NCBI RefSeq assembly: GCF_027921745.1
Contig: NC_079238.1
Span: forward strand, 1,054,001 to 1,118,000
Direction of reading: 5' to 3'
DNA from: Schizosaccharomyces osmophilus
Lineage: Eukaryota; Ascomycota; Schizosaccharomycetes; Schizosaccharomycetales; Schizosaccharomycetaceae
DNA length: 64,000 nucleotides
Below are positions 21,300-30,451 of the stretch, one piece after another (position 1 is the stretch's first letter; every line of letters begins with the position of its first letter). The position numbers were made by a program, and so were the translations under genes. Under the pieces are notes generated by a model that searched no databases, had not been told where the DNA came from, and worked only from the letters and a program-made list of their open reading frames with translations.

Positions 21300-22499
21300 A
21301 TGAAATTGCCTCCTCTAGTTGAAAATTATTCCTCCGAATCTTTTGCGGTACCTAGAAAACCTACTCTTTCTAAAATAGATACATTGTCACGGCATCAAAA
21401 ATCGACTTCTGGTTATGTTGGCACCGCAGGTCCTGGTCGACGTATTGGAAACTGGATCATCAAACGCACCATTGGCTCTGGAAGTATGGGAAAAGTGAAA
21501 CTTGCTATCCATACTATCACTGGTGAAAAGGCTGCTATGAAGATGATTCCAATCACTCCTGCCAACACGAAGCAAACTGTACGCATACAACGCGAAGCAT
21601 TGCTGGGGCGCGTTTTACGACACCCAAATATCTGTCCTGTCGTCGAAACTATAAAAACTCCAACCTGCACCTACATTTTGTTTGAATACATTGGCGGTGG
21701 CCAGCTTTTAGAATATATTTTGGCAAATGGGCGGTTGGACGAAGGTATTGCTCGTTTATTTATGATTCAACTTTTGGATGCTTTGCGGTACCTCCATCAA
21801 AATCTTATTGTCCACCGAGATTTAAAAATTGAAAATATCCTGCTTACCGAAGACTTGCGTCAAGTAAAGCTTATCGATTTTGGTCTAAGCAACTTTTACA
21901 GTCAGACTGATTTGCTACAAACCTATTGTGGTAGTCTGTACTTTGCAGCTCCAGAGCTTTTGGACGCTGTCCCATACACTGGCCCTGAAGTGGATGTTTG
22001 GAGCTTAGGTGTGGTTTTGTACGTTATGGTTTGTGGTCGTGTCCCTTTTGACGATGTTTCCGTTCCCATGCTTCATTCGAAAATCAAATCTGGTAAAATT
22101 GAGTTTCCCTCTTACCTTTCCAGCGAATGTCGTGTTCTAATGAGTGCTATGTTAAATGTGGATCCAAAAAAACGAATACCTTTAGAGCAAACCAGCCGAT
22201 TTCCGTGGTTTAAACAATCATCCTTTTGTAATTATTTATCTCCTTTGATGTCTTCAAGTTTCCCAGGAATATCTTCCATCCGTTCCTCCATGCTTAAACC
22301 TCCGTTTAACATAAAGGTTTTGCAATTGCTCCATGATCACGGATTTTCGAGCATTCCTGAACTTAAGCACGAGCTTTTCATGGCATACACAGAGAGAAAA
22401 ACCACCCCTTTGGTGTGCTTGTACATTTTAGGTATAGAAAGCTTCGCCCCTACCTTACAAATACCCAAAGCCCTTCCACCAGTTCATAGCAGGTATTAA
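21300..22499 (+). CDS. ppk25: Serine/threonine protein kinase, Kin1-related (Ppk25)
   Basis: 399-residue kinase in one exon. The kinase domain covers about residues 50-306: glycine loop TIGSGSMGKVKLA, catalytic Lys in AAMKMIPI, HRDLKIENIL, DFGLSNF, and activation segment YCGSLYFAAPELL. GSMGKVKL and the LSNFY activation loop are Kin1/PAR-1-like. It is much shorter than Kin1 itself and lacks its long C-terminal tail with a KA1 domain, which suits Ppk25. It converges on ste11, as in S. pombe from memory. Confidence 0.88.
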   Translation: MKLPPLVENYSSESFAVPRKPTLSKIDTLSRHQKSTSGYVGTAGPGRRIGNWIIKRTIGSGSMGKVKLAIHTITGEKAAMKMIPITPANTKQTVRIQREALLGRVLRHPNICPVVETIKTPTCTYILFEYIGGGQLLEYILANGRLDEGIARLFMIQLLDALRYLHQNLIVHRDLKIENILLTEDLRQVKLIDFGLSNFYSQTDLLQTYCGSLYFAAPELLDAVPYTGPEVDVWSLGVVLYVMVCGRVPFDDVSVPMLHSKIKSGKIEFPSYLSSECRVLMSAMLNVDPKKRIPLEQTSRFPWFKQSSFCNYLSPLMSSSFPGISSIRSSMLKPPFNIKVLQLLHDHGFSSIPELKHELFMAYTERKTTPLVCLYILGIESFAPTLQIPKALPPVHSRY

Positions 22500-23510
22500 G
22501 GAAATCCATGCCGATGGCCTTGTTGTGACTAAAAGTTTGAACTTGAAAAGCCGTGGTGGTACCCTGCTACTTTTTGTTCGACGAACAACGTAAAACCCCT
22601 CTAATGAAACGCTGATGATTCTACCCTTTCAGTCTTGCTGTTTTTTTTTATGAAACTTGAAACCTATATTTCCTCTATTTCGTTTGTGCATCGCTTTCTT
22701 CGCCTTTAGGATCATAGCTTGCTAGTTTATTTTTCTTTTTGATTTTTCTTTTATGCTAGCTTTTGTAATTCCCTTTTCTTATTCCTTGGTCGTTTTTTTT
22801 TTACTCCTTCATACTATGATTCCTTCTTCCATCTAACTATTCTTAAGTTTAATTTACCGTCTCGTAGTTGTTTTTATTTTTGGTTTTGGTTTTTGCGTTT
22901 TTTTGCATGAATAATTATATATTTCTTTTCTACTTGATTGCTTGTTTAAACTATTCCTATTGTTTACTATTTGCGTAGTTAAATAATCCCATTCTTTCAT
23001 AAAAAAAATTTTTTGTATATTGTACATACTACATACATATATATATTATTAGGAATCAATATTAGTCACTAAAGTCTCGTCCAACGCATCGCAGATACGC
23101 CTTGGTCTCTTTCAGCGCTGTTTGTTCACCAGCATATGGTGAACAAACACAACGAGCTCAATTACACAAATTAAAATTATTTATAAAAAAAGAACGGGAG
23201 AAAAAAAGAAAGAAAAGGAACTTTGAAGTTGTCTCAAACATTGGTTCACAGGCAACGAAAAGTACAAAAAGAACATCAAGGGTCAGTTCAGTCCAAGGGA
23301 AACTAAAAGAAAAAAGATTAAAAAAAATTTTCCATATCTTTAAGTTTACTAATGTGAGTACAATCACTCAGCATAAAAATAGGATCGTGAAATCGGCTTT
23401 GGAATCATACATGCGCACTTTTTTCCAAATCAAAATTATATTATATAGAAATCAAATAATTAGGATCGTTCATTAATAATCAGTCATATGCGCAGAATAA
23501 ATGTTTTTTA
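22500..23510. other. Convergent spacer ppk25-ste11
   Basis: One kilobase of T-rich then A-rich DNA, fitting long 3' UTRs of two convergent genes. The inverted pair GTTTGTTCACCAGCATATGG / GTGAACAAAC near 23120-23150 can form a hairpin (GTTTGTTCACCA ... TGGTGAACAAAC). No gene seen. Confidence 0.45.
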
Positions 23511-24932
23511 TTACTTTCCATTGGGCAACCAAGGCTCCAATAAAGAAGGAGTCAAATCCGAATACTCCTCTCTTGTTTCATGAAGAGAATTCTGATTCGG
23601 GATTTGAGTAAATAGATCATTCAACTCTGTATTATCTAGAGTATTCGTTGAAAACAAGTCTCCCATTAAAGGTTCAACGTCTAAATAAGACTTTTCTCTC
23701 ACCACATCACCATACTGGGGCGTTTGGAATGGATCAAGGACAGAGTACCTGGAGGTTGGAGATGAAAAATAGCCAGACGTAACGCTATTCATGCGATTTG
23801 CATTCGGTCTCGGGGTATAATATGGTGTTACATAGGGATCTTCATTGTCGGTACCCACCGATGAAACAGCGAAATTTCGAATACTAGATGGCGTCTCAAA
23901 GCTACCAGATTCAATCTTTGGTTCATGCAAGTTTGTGGGAGGGGGCGTTTTGGGACTAGAATCAACTTCATCGGCCACGGAAGGCCTTCTCGCTCCATAT
24001 AGGGATTCCATTACCAAGTTGTTGGATGAGGGATCTTCCATTGTTTTGGGATCCATGCCTACGGAGGATACGGACCCTGGTTGATGATGCATGGAATAAG
24101 AATCACCCGATGTCAAAAATTCTCTAGAAGCGTCATCCGCATCTGGAATGGACTCGGTCGAGTTTGACAGTATAACAGAGGCATCTCTTGAGTCATTAAT
24201 TGAGAGAGATCGTTTCAAGGGAGGTGCAACGTTGGGAAACCACGCCTCGGTAGGAGGCTGGAATAACGACTTTGTTCGTGCCAAGGGGAATGGATGCCGA
24301 TGGAAAGTAAGGGTATCTTGTAAGGGCTCAGTAGAATTCTGGTGGATATTAGAAGAAGCAGCTGGCAAAGAGGAAGGCAACGATAAATTTCGAACCATGG
24401 GCGAGGAGAGAGTAGACGTCGATCCGTTATCGGATTCATCTACTGCGTGAAGATCCATATTATAATCTGCGAGTTTGTAAACCTGCTGTGCCAAATCCAC
24501 GGGAATTTTGGTGTCGGAAGTACCCGCGGCAAGACGTTCTTCGTTAACTCGAGACAAGACAGAAGCAGTTTGTTCTGTGGAAGCAGAGTAGGTGGAGATT
24601 TGCTGAAGAATAGCATAATCCGTCTGAGGACGCGAGCGTGTCGTTGTCGTAGCAGCCTTTCGCTTGGATCTACGGCATGCACGCTTTTTAGGCGTATACT
24701 TGTATTCGGGGTTTTGGAGCATGTGCTTTTGCCGCTCCATGGCGGACAGCTCAGCGTAGTAACGCTTCACTTGAGCACTTTCGTTTCTCCACAATTCGCC
24801 AATAATTCGAGATATACTTTGATGGTTCGAGGTGGGAATTTCCAATTGGCGATCACGCCGGTACAGCATAAAGCTATTCAAAGGTCGCTTAACCGAACCG
24901 GGTTTAGAGCTGGTGGGTGGGGGAGAATTCAT
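23511..24932 (-). CDS. ste11: HMG-box transcription factor Ste11 (master regulator of sexual differentiation)
   Basis: 473-residue single-exon protein, close to S. pombe Ste11 (468). The HMG box is at about residues 15-85 (VKRPLNSFMLYRRDRQLEIP, SISRIIGELWRNESAQVKRY, EYKYTPKKRACRRSKRK). The rest is Ser/Thr/Pro-rich with many SP/TP sites, consistent with control by CDK, Pat1 and TORC1 in the family. In S. pombe it binds TR boxes and switches on mating and meiosis genes, including itself. The upstream region carries matching TR boxes and Rst2 sites. Confidence 0.95.
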   Translation of the reverse strand: MNSPPPTSSKPGSVKRPLNSFMLYRRDRQLEIPTSNHQSISRIIGELWRNESAQVKRYYAELSAMERQKHMLQNPEYKYTPKKRACRRSKRKAATTTTRSRPQTDYAILQQISTYSASTEQTASVLSRVNEERLAAGTSDTKIPVDLAQQVYKLADYNMDLHAVDESDNGSTSTLSSPMVRNLSLPSSLPAASSNIHQNSTEPLQDTLTFHRHPFPLARTKSLFQPPTEAWFPNVAPPLKRSLSINDSRDASVILSNSTESIPDADDASREFLTSGDSYSMHHQPGSVSSVGMDPKTMEDPSSNNLVMESLYGARRPSVADEVDSSPKTPPPTNLHEPKIESGSFETPSSIRNFAVSSVGTDNEDPYVTPYYTPRPNANRMNSVTSGYFSSPTSRYSVLDPFQTPQYGDVVREKSYLDVEPLMGDLFSTNTLDNTELNDLFTQIPNQNSLHETREEYSDLTPSLLEPWLPNGK

Positions 24933-25925
24933 GGTACCAATGAGAAAAGAAAGAAAAAATTAAGCTCAAAGAAAAACGAAGGAAAAGGAGGAAACTTTAT
25001 AAAAAAAGGATAGGATATACGAGAGAAACCAAGAAAAATGGAAACCGAAGAATTTATTAGCCAAATGAAAAGCAAGAACAAAGGGGAAAGGAGACCTTTT
25101 GTGGAAAACTTAATATAGACAGAATCACTTGTCTAAGCGACGTGTTTTTTTTTTTTTTTTTTTAATTAAATAAAAAAAGGGTATCGTATCGTAGAGGAAA
25201 TCCTGATGGAAGGGAATTTTAATTAATAAAGAAAAGAAAACAGCAAACGTAAGGGATTCTAAAGAAATACGCAAAATCTGGAAAGATCAAAATGGTATCC
25301 ACCCAAGGTATAGTTCAAAAGAGTTGAGTCCACACAAATGGAACAAGGGGTCCGAATTGGAGAAGCGGAAGAGATCGCTTTAGGAATTTGATCAAAAGAC
25401 CAAAAAAATAAAAAATAAAAAAAAAAAAGAGAAGAGAAAGAAGAATGAAAGAAAAAAAAAAGATAAGTATCTAAGAAACCAAGAAAACAAAAGAAATCAA
25501 AAGGAAGGAAATATAAAAAACGAATAACGATTAGATCCGTTGAAAGAAATTAAAATACTAGAAGGAATAGAATATCAAGAGTTGTCAATGAACAAGACAA
25601 AAACACGATGGACAACTTCCAAGCAACCAATTGTAGACGGAATTATTACCCAAAGAAACAACAAAGAACAAGAAAGAGAAACCTTCTTCACCCACACAAT
25701 TCAATAGAGATAGAAGATAGAAAACGTTTTCAAACGCAAACTATGTATACAGACAAAACACTAATTAGTTTCACACACAATCAGTTGGACACGGTACACC
25801 AAAACACGAACCTGCTAAAGGACAGGAACAAGTAAAATATGAAATTCGTCGGGAATGGCCTAATGGAAACCAAGCAGGAGACAGTCGCAAAAGACACGAA
25901 GAGGAATGAAATGAGAATAGGCAGG

Positions 25926-25959
25926 CACACACACAGAGAGAGACACACACACACACACT
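25926..25959. repeat. (CA)n/(GA)n microsatellite in ste11 leader
   Basis: Alternating CA units, then GA units, then CA units again, 34 bp. Confidence 0.9.
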
Positions 25960-25991
25960 CAAACGACGCGACGCGATAACGACTAGGACGA

Positions 25992-26001
25992 AAACAAAGA
26001 A
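25992..26001 (-). promoter_or_regulatory. TR box (Ste11 binding site) 1
   Basis: TTCTTTGTTT on the minus strand, an exact match to the TTCTTTGTTY consensus. It fits ste11 autoregulation. Confidence 0.6.
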
Positions 26002-26139
26002 CCTTAGAGGAACAAAAAGACACCGACGTTGGATAAAAAAAAAAAGAATGACAAGGTGTAGTGCCAATTGAAAATATGGAAAAGAGTTAGAGAGTTGATG
26101 GACAAAAGGAAAGAAAGGAATGGGGGTTGATGATATGAA

Positions 26140-26149
26140 GAACAAAGAA
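26140..26149 (-). promoter_or_regulatory. TR box (Ste11 binding site) 2
   Basis: TTCTTTGTTC on the minus strand, an exact consensus match, close to a TATATATA motif at about 26163. Confidence 0.65.
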
Positions 26150-26360
26150 AAGGTAGACCTGGGTATATATAACCGGCATAGATAAGGAGACAGAACGATA
26201 CAAAGGACAATGAAAGCAACACGAATAACAAGACGACACCTTGCTTGAATAGAGGAGAAAACCATGGATCATAGGCCCAGAGTGGACAGAGGCGAATTTT
26301 TCAAACCTACGAAAACAAGCGAAGCTAACGAGCCAATGATTGAATTAAAAGTGACAATTC

Positions 26361-26366
26361 GAGGGG
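26361..26366 (-). promoter_or_regulatory. CCCCTC element (Rst2/STREP) 1
   Basis: CCCCTC on the minus strand, upstream of the TATA-like motif. In S. pombe the zinc-finger factor Rst2 binds this element to induce ste11 on starvation. Confidence 0.5.
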
Positions 26367-26694
26367 TTCCAACATAAGAATCGAGGTGATGGATCTAAAA
26401 ATCACGAAATCCATTAGCGGATGAGAGATCCAATGACATAATTGAGGAGATAATCCAAACTTTAAAGTGGAGCAGCCTACGTCATTTTAAATAAAGAGGA
26501 GACGAGCGAATCAAAAAAGGAAAGTGACGGATCTAGACTATTGAGAAACGAACGGTGTACTTTGATAGGATGGAAATAGACAAGGACCGAGCGCACATGA
26601 AACTTTTAGGCGAACCCATTGTTCCTTTTGTATTGTGCGGGATACGACGGTTAATCAGGCCGCGTCTTCCATTCACATTGTCCTGAGGAGATCT

Positions 26695-26700
26695 GAGGGG
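26695..26700 (-). promoter_or_regulatory. CCCCTC element (Rst2/STREP) 2
   Basis: Second exact CCCCTC on the minus strand. Confidence 0.45.
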
Positions 26701-27093
26701 ACTTGAGGAGTAAATAGGAGGCTGAGTCGGAGAGGTTCAAGGGGAGACGGAGGGAGGAGCTTTCATATGATTTCTTTCCGTCAGCCTGGAACGGATGCAG
26801 ACTTTGGTGTTTACGTTGGCGTTGGCGTTGGCGTTGAGTTGAGTTGGAACTTGCAATGCGTAGCATGGCCTAGTTTGTCTAAAGGAAGCCACAAAAAGTT
26901 GAACTAATACTTTCATTTGAAAGCGAAATGTTGACGACAATTCAATGGATTAATATGGACGCGTATGAATTTGTGGGAACGTTGCGAAAGGTATAATAGG
27001 TTCGAAAACGCCGTGCGAGTAAACAACCGGAATTCGTCTTCGTTTCTTATCTAGTCGCAATAGTACAGTCGGCTCACTATGAAATGGAATAGG

Positions 27094-27099
27094 GAGGGG
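27094..27099 (-). promoter_or_regulatory. CCCCTC element (Rst2/STREP) 3
   Basis: Third exact CCCCTC on the minus strand. It lies close to the end of the upstream haem lyase gene, so relevance is less sure. Confidence 0.35.
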
Positions 27100-27354
27100 T
27101 ACGATTGCGTTGCAGGAATGCGAAAGGGTGCGCAAAACGAGGAAAGGGTCTGGTCTGTCTATCCATCCATGTATGGAAGGATAAAGTGGGTTAAAGGTAG
27201 ACTGGGTTGGTGGTCGATGGAGAAAGGCAACAGAGTGCTTGTGCCCTTCTACATAGATACATAGATACATAAATACATACAATGTGACAATCAACAACTG
27301 ATCCAAATTAGGATGGAATCTTCTTCTATTTTGCTCTCGCTATTGCTCTCGCTA

Positions 27355-28518
27355 CTACCGACTCTGCTGCCTCACAGATTGCCAATGGCGAAAACGCATC
27401 CGCATTGCCTCCAAATTGTCCAAAGCGGGACGAACATCCAAGGAAAACACCGGCTGTCCACCATCGTCGGGGGCCTCATAATAATCAATCACATAACGGA
27501 CCACCCGATTGTCTTTTCGTTGAACATACCAATCATGTCGATCAAACGGTCCTTCCATTGTCCCCCAGCGACTAGGAAATACCCGTCCAAGCATCATGTA
27601 CCACATGGCTCGAGGACTCTTTTTGCTAGCATTTCCTTCAAATCGCAATAGTTTCGCGTCTGTGGCTTCTCCATCCACCTGCTCCCAAGCCTGGATCTCG
27701 TTCCATGCACCCTCGTTCAAAAAGTTGTGGATTTCCACCATCATTGGCACATTTTCTCCGCTATCACGGTATCCCTTCCGCCACATCGCATTGTACATTT
27801 GTTGCGGCGATGGGTACTTCCATAAATCCCCATCTGCTTTCGGGATGCTGCTCGTCGACCGTTTCGTCCCCAAATCCACCATCTGATCCTCCTTGGCCTT
27901 TTGCGACAAATCCTTATACATCAAATTGTCCGGGTTCATCTCCAAAGATGCATCCTCTTGCTCCCCCCTCAACCACCCAAACCAGCTTTTCTTGGGCATG
28001 CTTGTGTTTTCGGACATCGGACATTCCGACGGGTATCCTTGTCCTTGGGTCGGTGCTTGTCCTTGTTGTTCCCATTTGGGATGTTCCTGCACTTCCGCAG
28101 GCTTCCAAAACGAAAACCAAGATGATTTCTCTCCAGTACCGTTTTGTTGTTTCGACATCGGACACTCGGAAGGAATGGCACCCATGCTAATAGGAGCGGC
28201 TGTTGTTGTGCCTCCTTTTTCTTGACCATCCTGGCCCCATCCAAACCAAGAAGACGGTCCCCGTTTCTTGTTTGCTTCTTCGCCTTGAGCGTGCATAGGA
28301 CATTCAGGTGGGATTTCTTGACCCTTCAGCTCCTGCGAGCGATGCTGCGCAACGACGGATGGCGGGGCTAGCTCGACGGGAACGCTCGTCGTCCATAACG
28401 TCTTCAACCACGAAGACCAGTTGTCATTCTCCCGTGGCATTTCTTGCCGTTGTTGCTGCATATACGCCTGATGATCAATCGGACACACTTTTGCGTTTTG
28501 GGATTCGGGAGAGTTCAT
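27355..28518 (-). CDS. Holocytochrome c / c1 haem lyase (HCCS family)
   Basis: Mitochondrial intermembrane-space enzyme that attaches haem to cytochrome c or c1. 387 residues in one exon. The C-terminal half is the conserved catalytic domain (PSPQQMYNAMWRKGY, VEIHNFLNEGAWNEI, RFEGNASKKSPRAMWYMMLG, FDRHDWYV, RYVIDYYEA, SLDVRPALDN). The N-terminal half has four CP motifs, at Cys12, Cys73, Cys119 and Cys166, each followed by an SW-rich patch (SSWLKTLW, SSWFGWG, SSWFSFW, KSWFGWL). Most family members have one or two CP motifs and about 220-300 residues, so this front end looks amplified. Which cytochrome it serves cannot be told from sequence here. Confidence 0.93.
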   Translation of the reverse strand: MNSPESQNAKVCPIDHQAYMQQQRQEMPRENDNWSSWLKTLWTTSVPVELAPPSVVAQHRSQELKGQEIPPECPMHAQGEEANKKRGPSSWFGWGQDGQEKGGTTTAAPISMGAIPSECPMSKQQNGTGEKSSWFSFWKPAEVQEHPKWEQQGQAPTQGQGYPSECPMSENTSMPKKSWFGWLRGEQEDASLEMNPDNLMYKDLSQKAKEDQMVDLGTKRSTSSIPKADGDLWKYPSPQQMYNAMWRKGYRDSGENVPMMVEIHNFLNEGAWNEIQAWEQVDGEATDAKLLRFEGNASKKSPRAMWYMMLGRVFPSRWGTMEGPFDRHDWYVQRKDNRVVRYVIDYYEAPDDGGQPVFSLDVRPALDNLEAMRMRFRHWQSVRQQSR

Positions 28519-29609
28519 TTCAATTTATTTCAATTCAATCCAATTGATTCCTTTTTTGTCGACCTGGATATCACCAAACAACAGATGCTGCAGAGTTGGG
28601 AAATATACGAATCGTTAGAGATGGGAGGATAAAAAAAAATTATGAAAAAATTATTTGAAAAATGAATCGAATTTCTGGACGAATATGCGAAATTCTCTTT
28701 CTAGAAATGACCCATCCGTGTGGTGACTTTTCACCAATACTCGCTCTGTTAAGCATGAGTAAATAGCGCGCTAAAACCCACTGTCTAAAAAACAAAAAGG
28801 AGATCCAATGAAACCTCGCAATATTTGCTTACAGTTTCGTGCACGGTATACCACAGCCCAACGCACTATGTCAGTAAACAAACAGGGTTCCTTTGAATTG
28901 GAGCAAAAAAAGGTACAATCGCCTCCGGTGGATAGCCTCTTCTCTCATTCATCAAATGTCATTTTCATTTCTTCTTCTCTTTCTACGAAAAAACAGTTGC
29001 TTTTCTTCTAGAACTTTCAACTTCCATCTGCCTGCATTGTGCTCTTCTCTCTAATTCCATGCCTTTCAAGCCTCGGCTCTCTCGGCCGCTACAAATCAAA
29101 AAGTCTTTTCTTTTGGTTTTCCAATTATGGGAAACCGCTAGCGCATCTCATTTTTGCTTTTGTGTCGTTTCTATTTACCGCTCCCTTTCCCAAGTAACAT
29201 ACAAAAATAGAAACATTTCCACGTGTAACCTTCCTCCGGATTTTTCGCTCGAGCTCACCAGCGACTAACAATATTATCCAAACGAATACTAAACCCGTGA
29301 TATTATCATACCTTTCGGGAGAATGAAATTTGCAAGTACTGACCCTTGCAGAGGGCAATAGCGTTCAACTTTGTTCTCAACAGTCTTACTTGCTGACTAT
29401 TAGATCCATTCATCGGTTCTTGCAGTATACATAGAACACCTTTGACCGAAAGAGCGAGTAACTGAGAAAAACTCTATTTCCAGCATTTCCTTTTTGCCTT
29501 CTTGTTAAAAAGTGAGTATCAAAAATTAAACTCCAAACGTTTACAGAACGGTTCGACACCCCTGTTCACAAGTCGCATTTTTACGTACCTCTCAATTTTG
29601 ATTTATACC
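28519..29609. other. Spacer haem lyase - thioesterase
   Basis: A 1.1-kb divergent region. An ATG-started frame at 28808-29011 (67 codons, MKPRNICLQFRARYTTAQRT) looks like a mitochondrial presequence with a possible donor at 28913, but I find no convincing downstream exon. Inside it is an exact FLEX core GTAAACAAACA (28874-28884). A second open stretch runs to 29268. Nothing is proven. Confidence 0.4.
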
Positions 29610-30131
29610 ATGCCTGAAAACAAATTAGCAGCTCACAACGAGTTCCAACTTGTTAAGAACGATCCGGGCTATATCCTTTACCAGCCTTACAATTCCGAGG
29701 AGAATAAATCCTTGATCGCTAATTTTGTCCGCCAAAAAGCCCTTGCTTTCTGTCCTTACTACTTTGTCGAAAAGTCCGGTAAGGGCTCCGTCACCTTCTT
29801 TTACCCTAATGAACAACTGTGCGGTTACAAAAACATTTTGCACGGAGGTTTCATTGCTTCCATGCTCGATGAAGCCTTGGCTTTCGGTATTTTTGGCAAC
29901 TTTCCCTCTCGTCTAGGCGTCACCTTTAATTTAGATGTAACTTATGTGGCCCCTTCTATCTGTGGACACCTTTACAAGATAGTTTGTAACACTACCAAAA
30001 TCGAAGGAAGAAAGGGTTGGATATCCGGGGAGCTCTATCGCCTCGCTGACAACGAAGAGCCCGCTCTATGCGCAAAGGCCTCTGGTTTATTTGTAGAGCC
30101 TTCCAAAATCAATTTAGAAAAACATTTGTAA
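29610..30131 (+). CDS. Hot-dog fold thioesterase (4HBT superfamily, THEM4/UPF0644-like)
   Basis: 173 residues starting at the ATG at 29610 (MPENKLAAHNEF). The open frame extends further upstream but has no other ATG. The signature helix with its HGG motif is ILHGGFIASMLDEALAFGIF, typical of acyl-CoA thioesterases, followed by strands VTFNLDVTYVAPSICGHLYKI and GWISGELYRLAD. It probably hydrolyses an acyl-CoA; substrate and location are unknown. Convergent with dis3. Confidence 0.85.
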   Translation: MPENKLAAHNEFQLVKNDPGYILYQPYNSEENKSLIANFVRQKALAFCPYYFVEKSGKGSVTFFYPNEQLCGYKNILHGGFIASMLDEALAFGIFGNFPSRLGVTFNLDVTYVAPSICGHLYKIVCNTTKIEGRKGWISGELYRLADNEEPALCAKASGLFVEPSKINLEKHL

Positions 30132-30451
30132 TGATGCCATATTTTTTGGGGTTTCCTGATTCCCTTGTTCCTTGTTGATGTTCTTTTCTGTCTGTTTTAC
30201 CTTCTTTCTTGTTCTTGATTCCTACGAGTCGTACATTATCTAAATGAAACGAAACAGATTGTTTTTTGCTTCGGGGCTTTCCTTTTGACAGGCAATGCAT
30301 GTGATATATTTTTAATTTTTGTGTTCTTACAAACCATTTTTCCATTCAACCTGAGTAGATTCATTATTCTAATTTAATTTTCAAGTAATCCATATTCTCC
30401 CTATAATAACCATCAAAACAGTGCTTTGTATGGACATTGATTTGATCCACT
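30132..30451. other. Convergent spacer thioesterase-dis3
   Basis: AT-rich 3' region, no gene seen. Confidence 0.5.

Larger units (their letters stand above)
24933..27354 (-). promoter_or_regulatory. ste11 leader and promoter region (2.4 kb)
   Basis: Gene-free, strongly purine-rich on the plus strand, so pyrimidine-rich in the ste11 transcript. S. pombe ste11 is known for a roughly 2-kb 5' leader. It contains two exact TR boxes, three exact CCCCTC elements, a TATA-like TATATATA (about 26163-26170), a 19-base T tract (25145-25163) and an AC/AG microsatellite (25926-25959). All are read on the minus strand. Confidence 0.7.

Noticed and set aside
24215-24682. Long overlapping frames antisense to ste11
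   Set aside because: Shadow frames of the biased ste11 coding sequence.
25771-26272. Hydrophobic minus-strand frames in the ste11 leader (FFSRSFF-like and CVCVSLCVCACL)
   Set aside because: Produced by pyrimidine-rich simple sequence.
27596-28371. Several long plus-strand frames over the haem lyase
   Set aside because: Shadows of a GC-richer coding region; no homology.
28808-29011. Mitochondrial presequence-like ATG frame with an exact FLEX core inside
   Set aside because: No second exon with matching phase was found, and the FLEX match falls inside a coding-like frame, so both may be chance.
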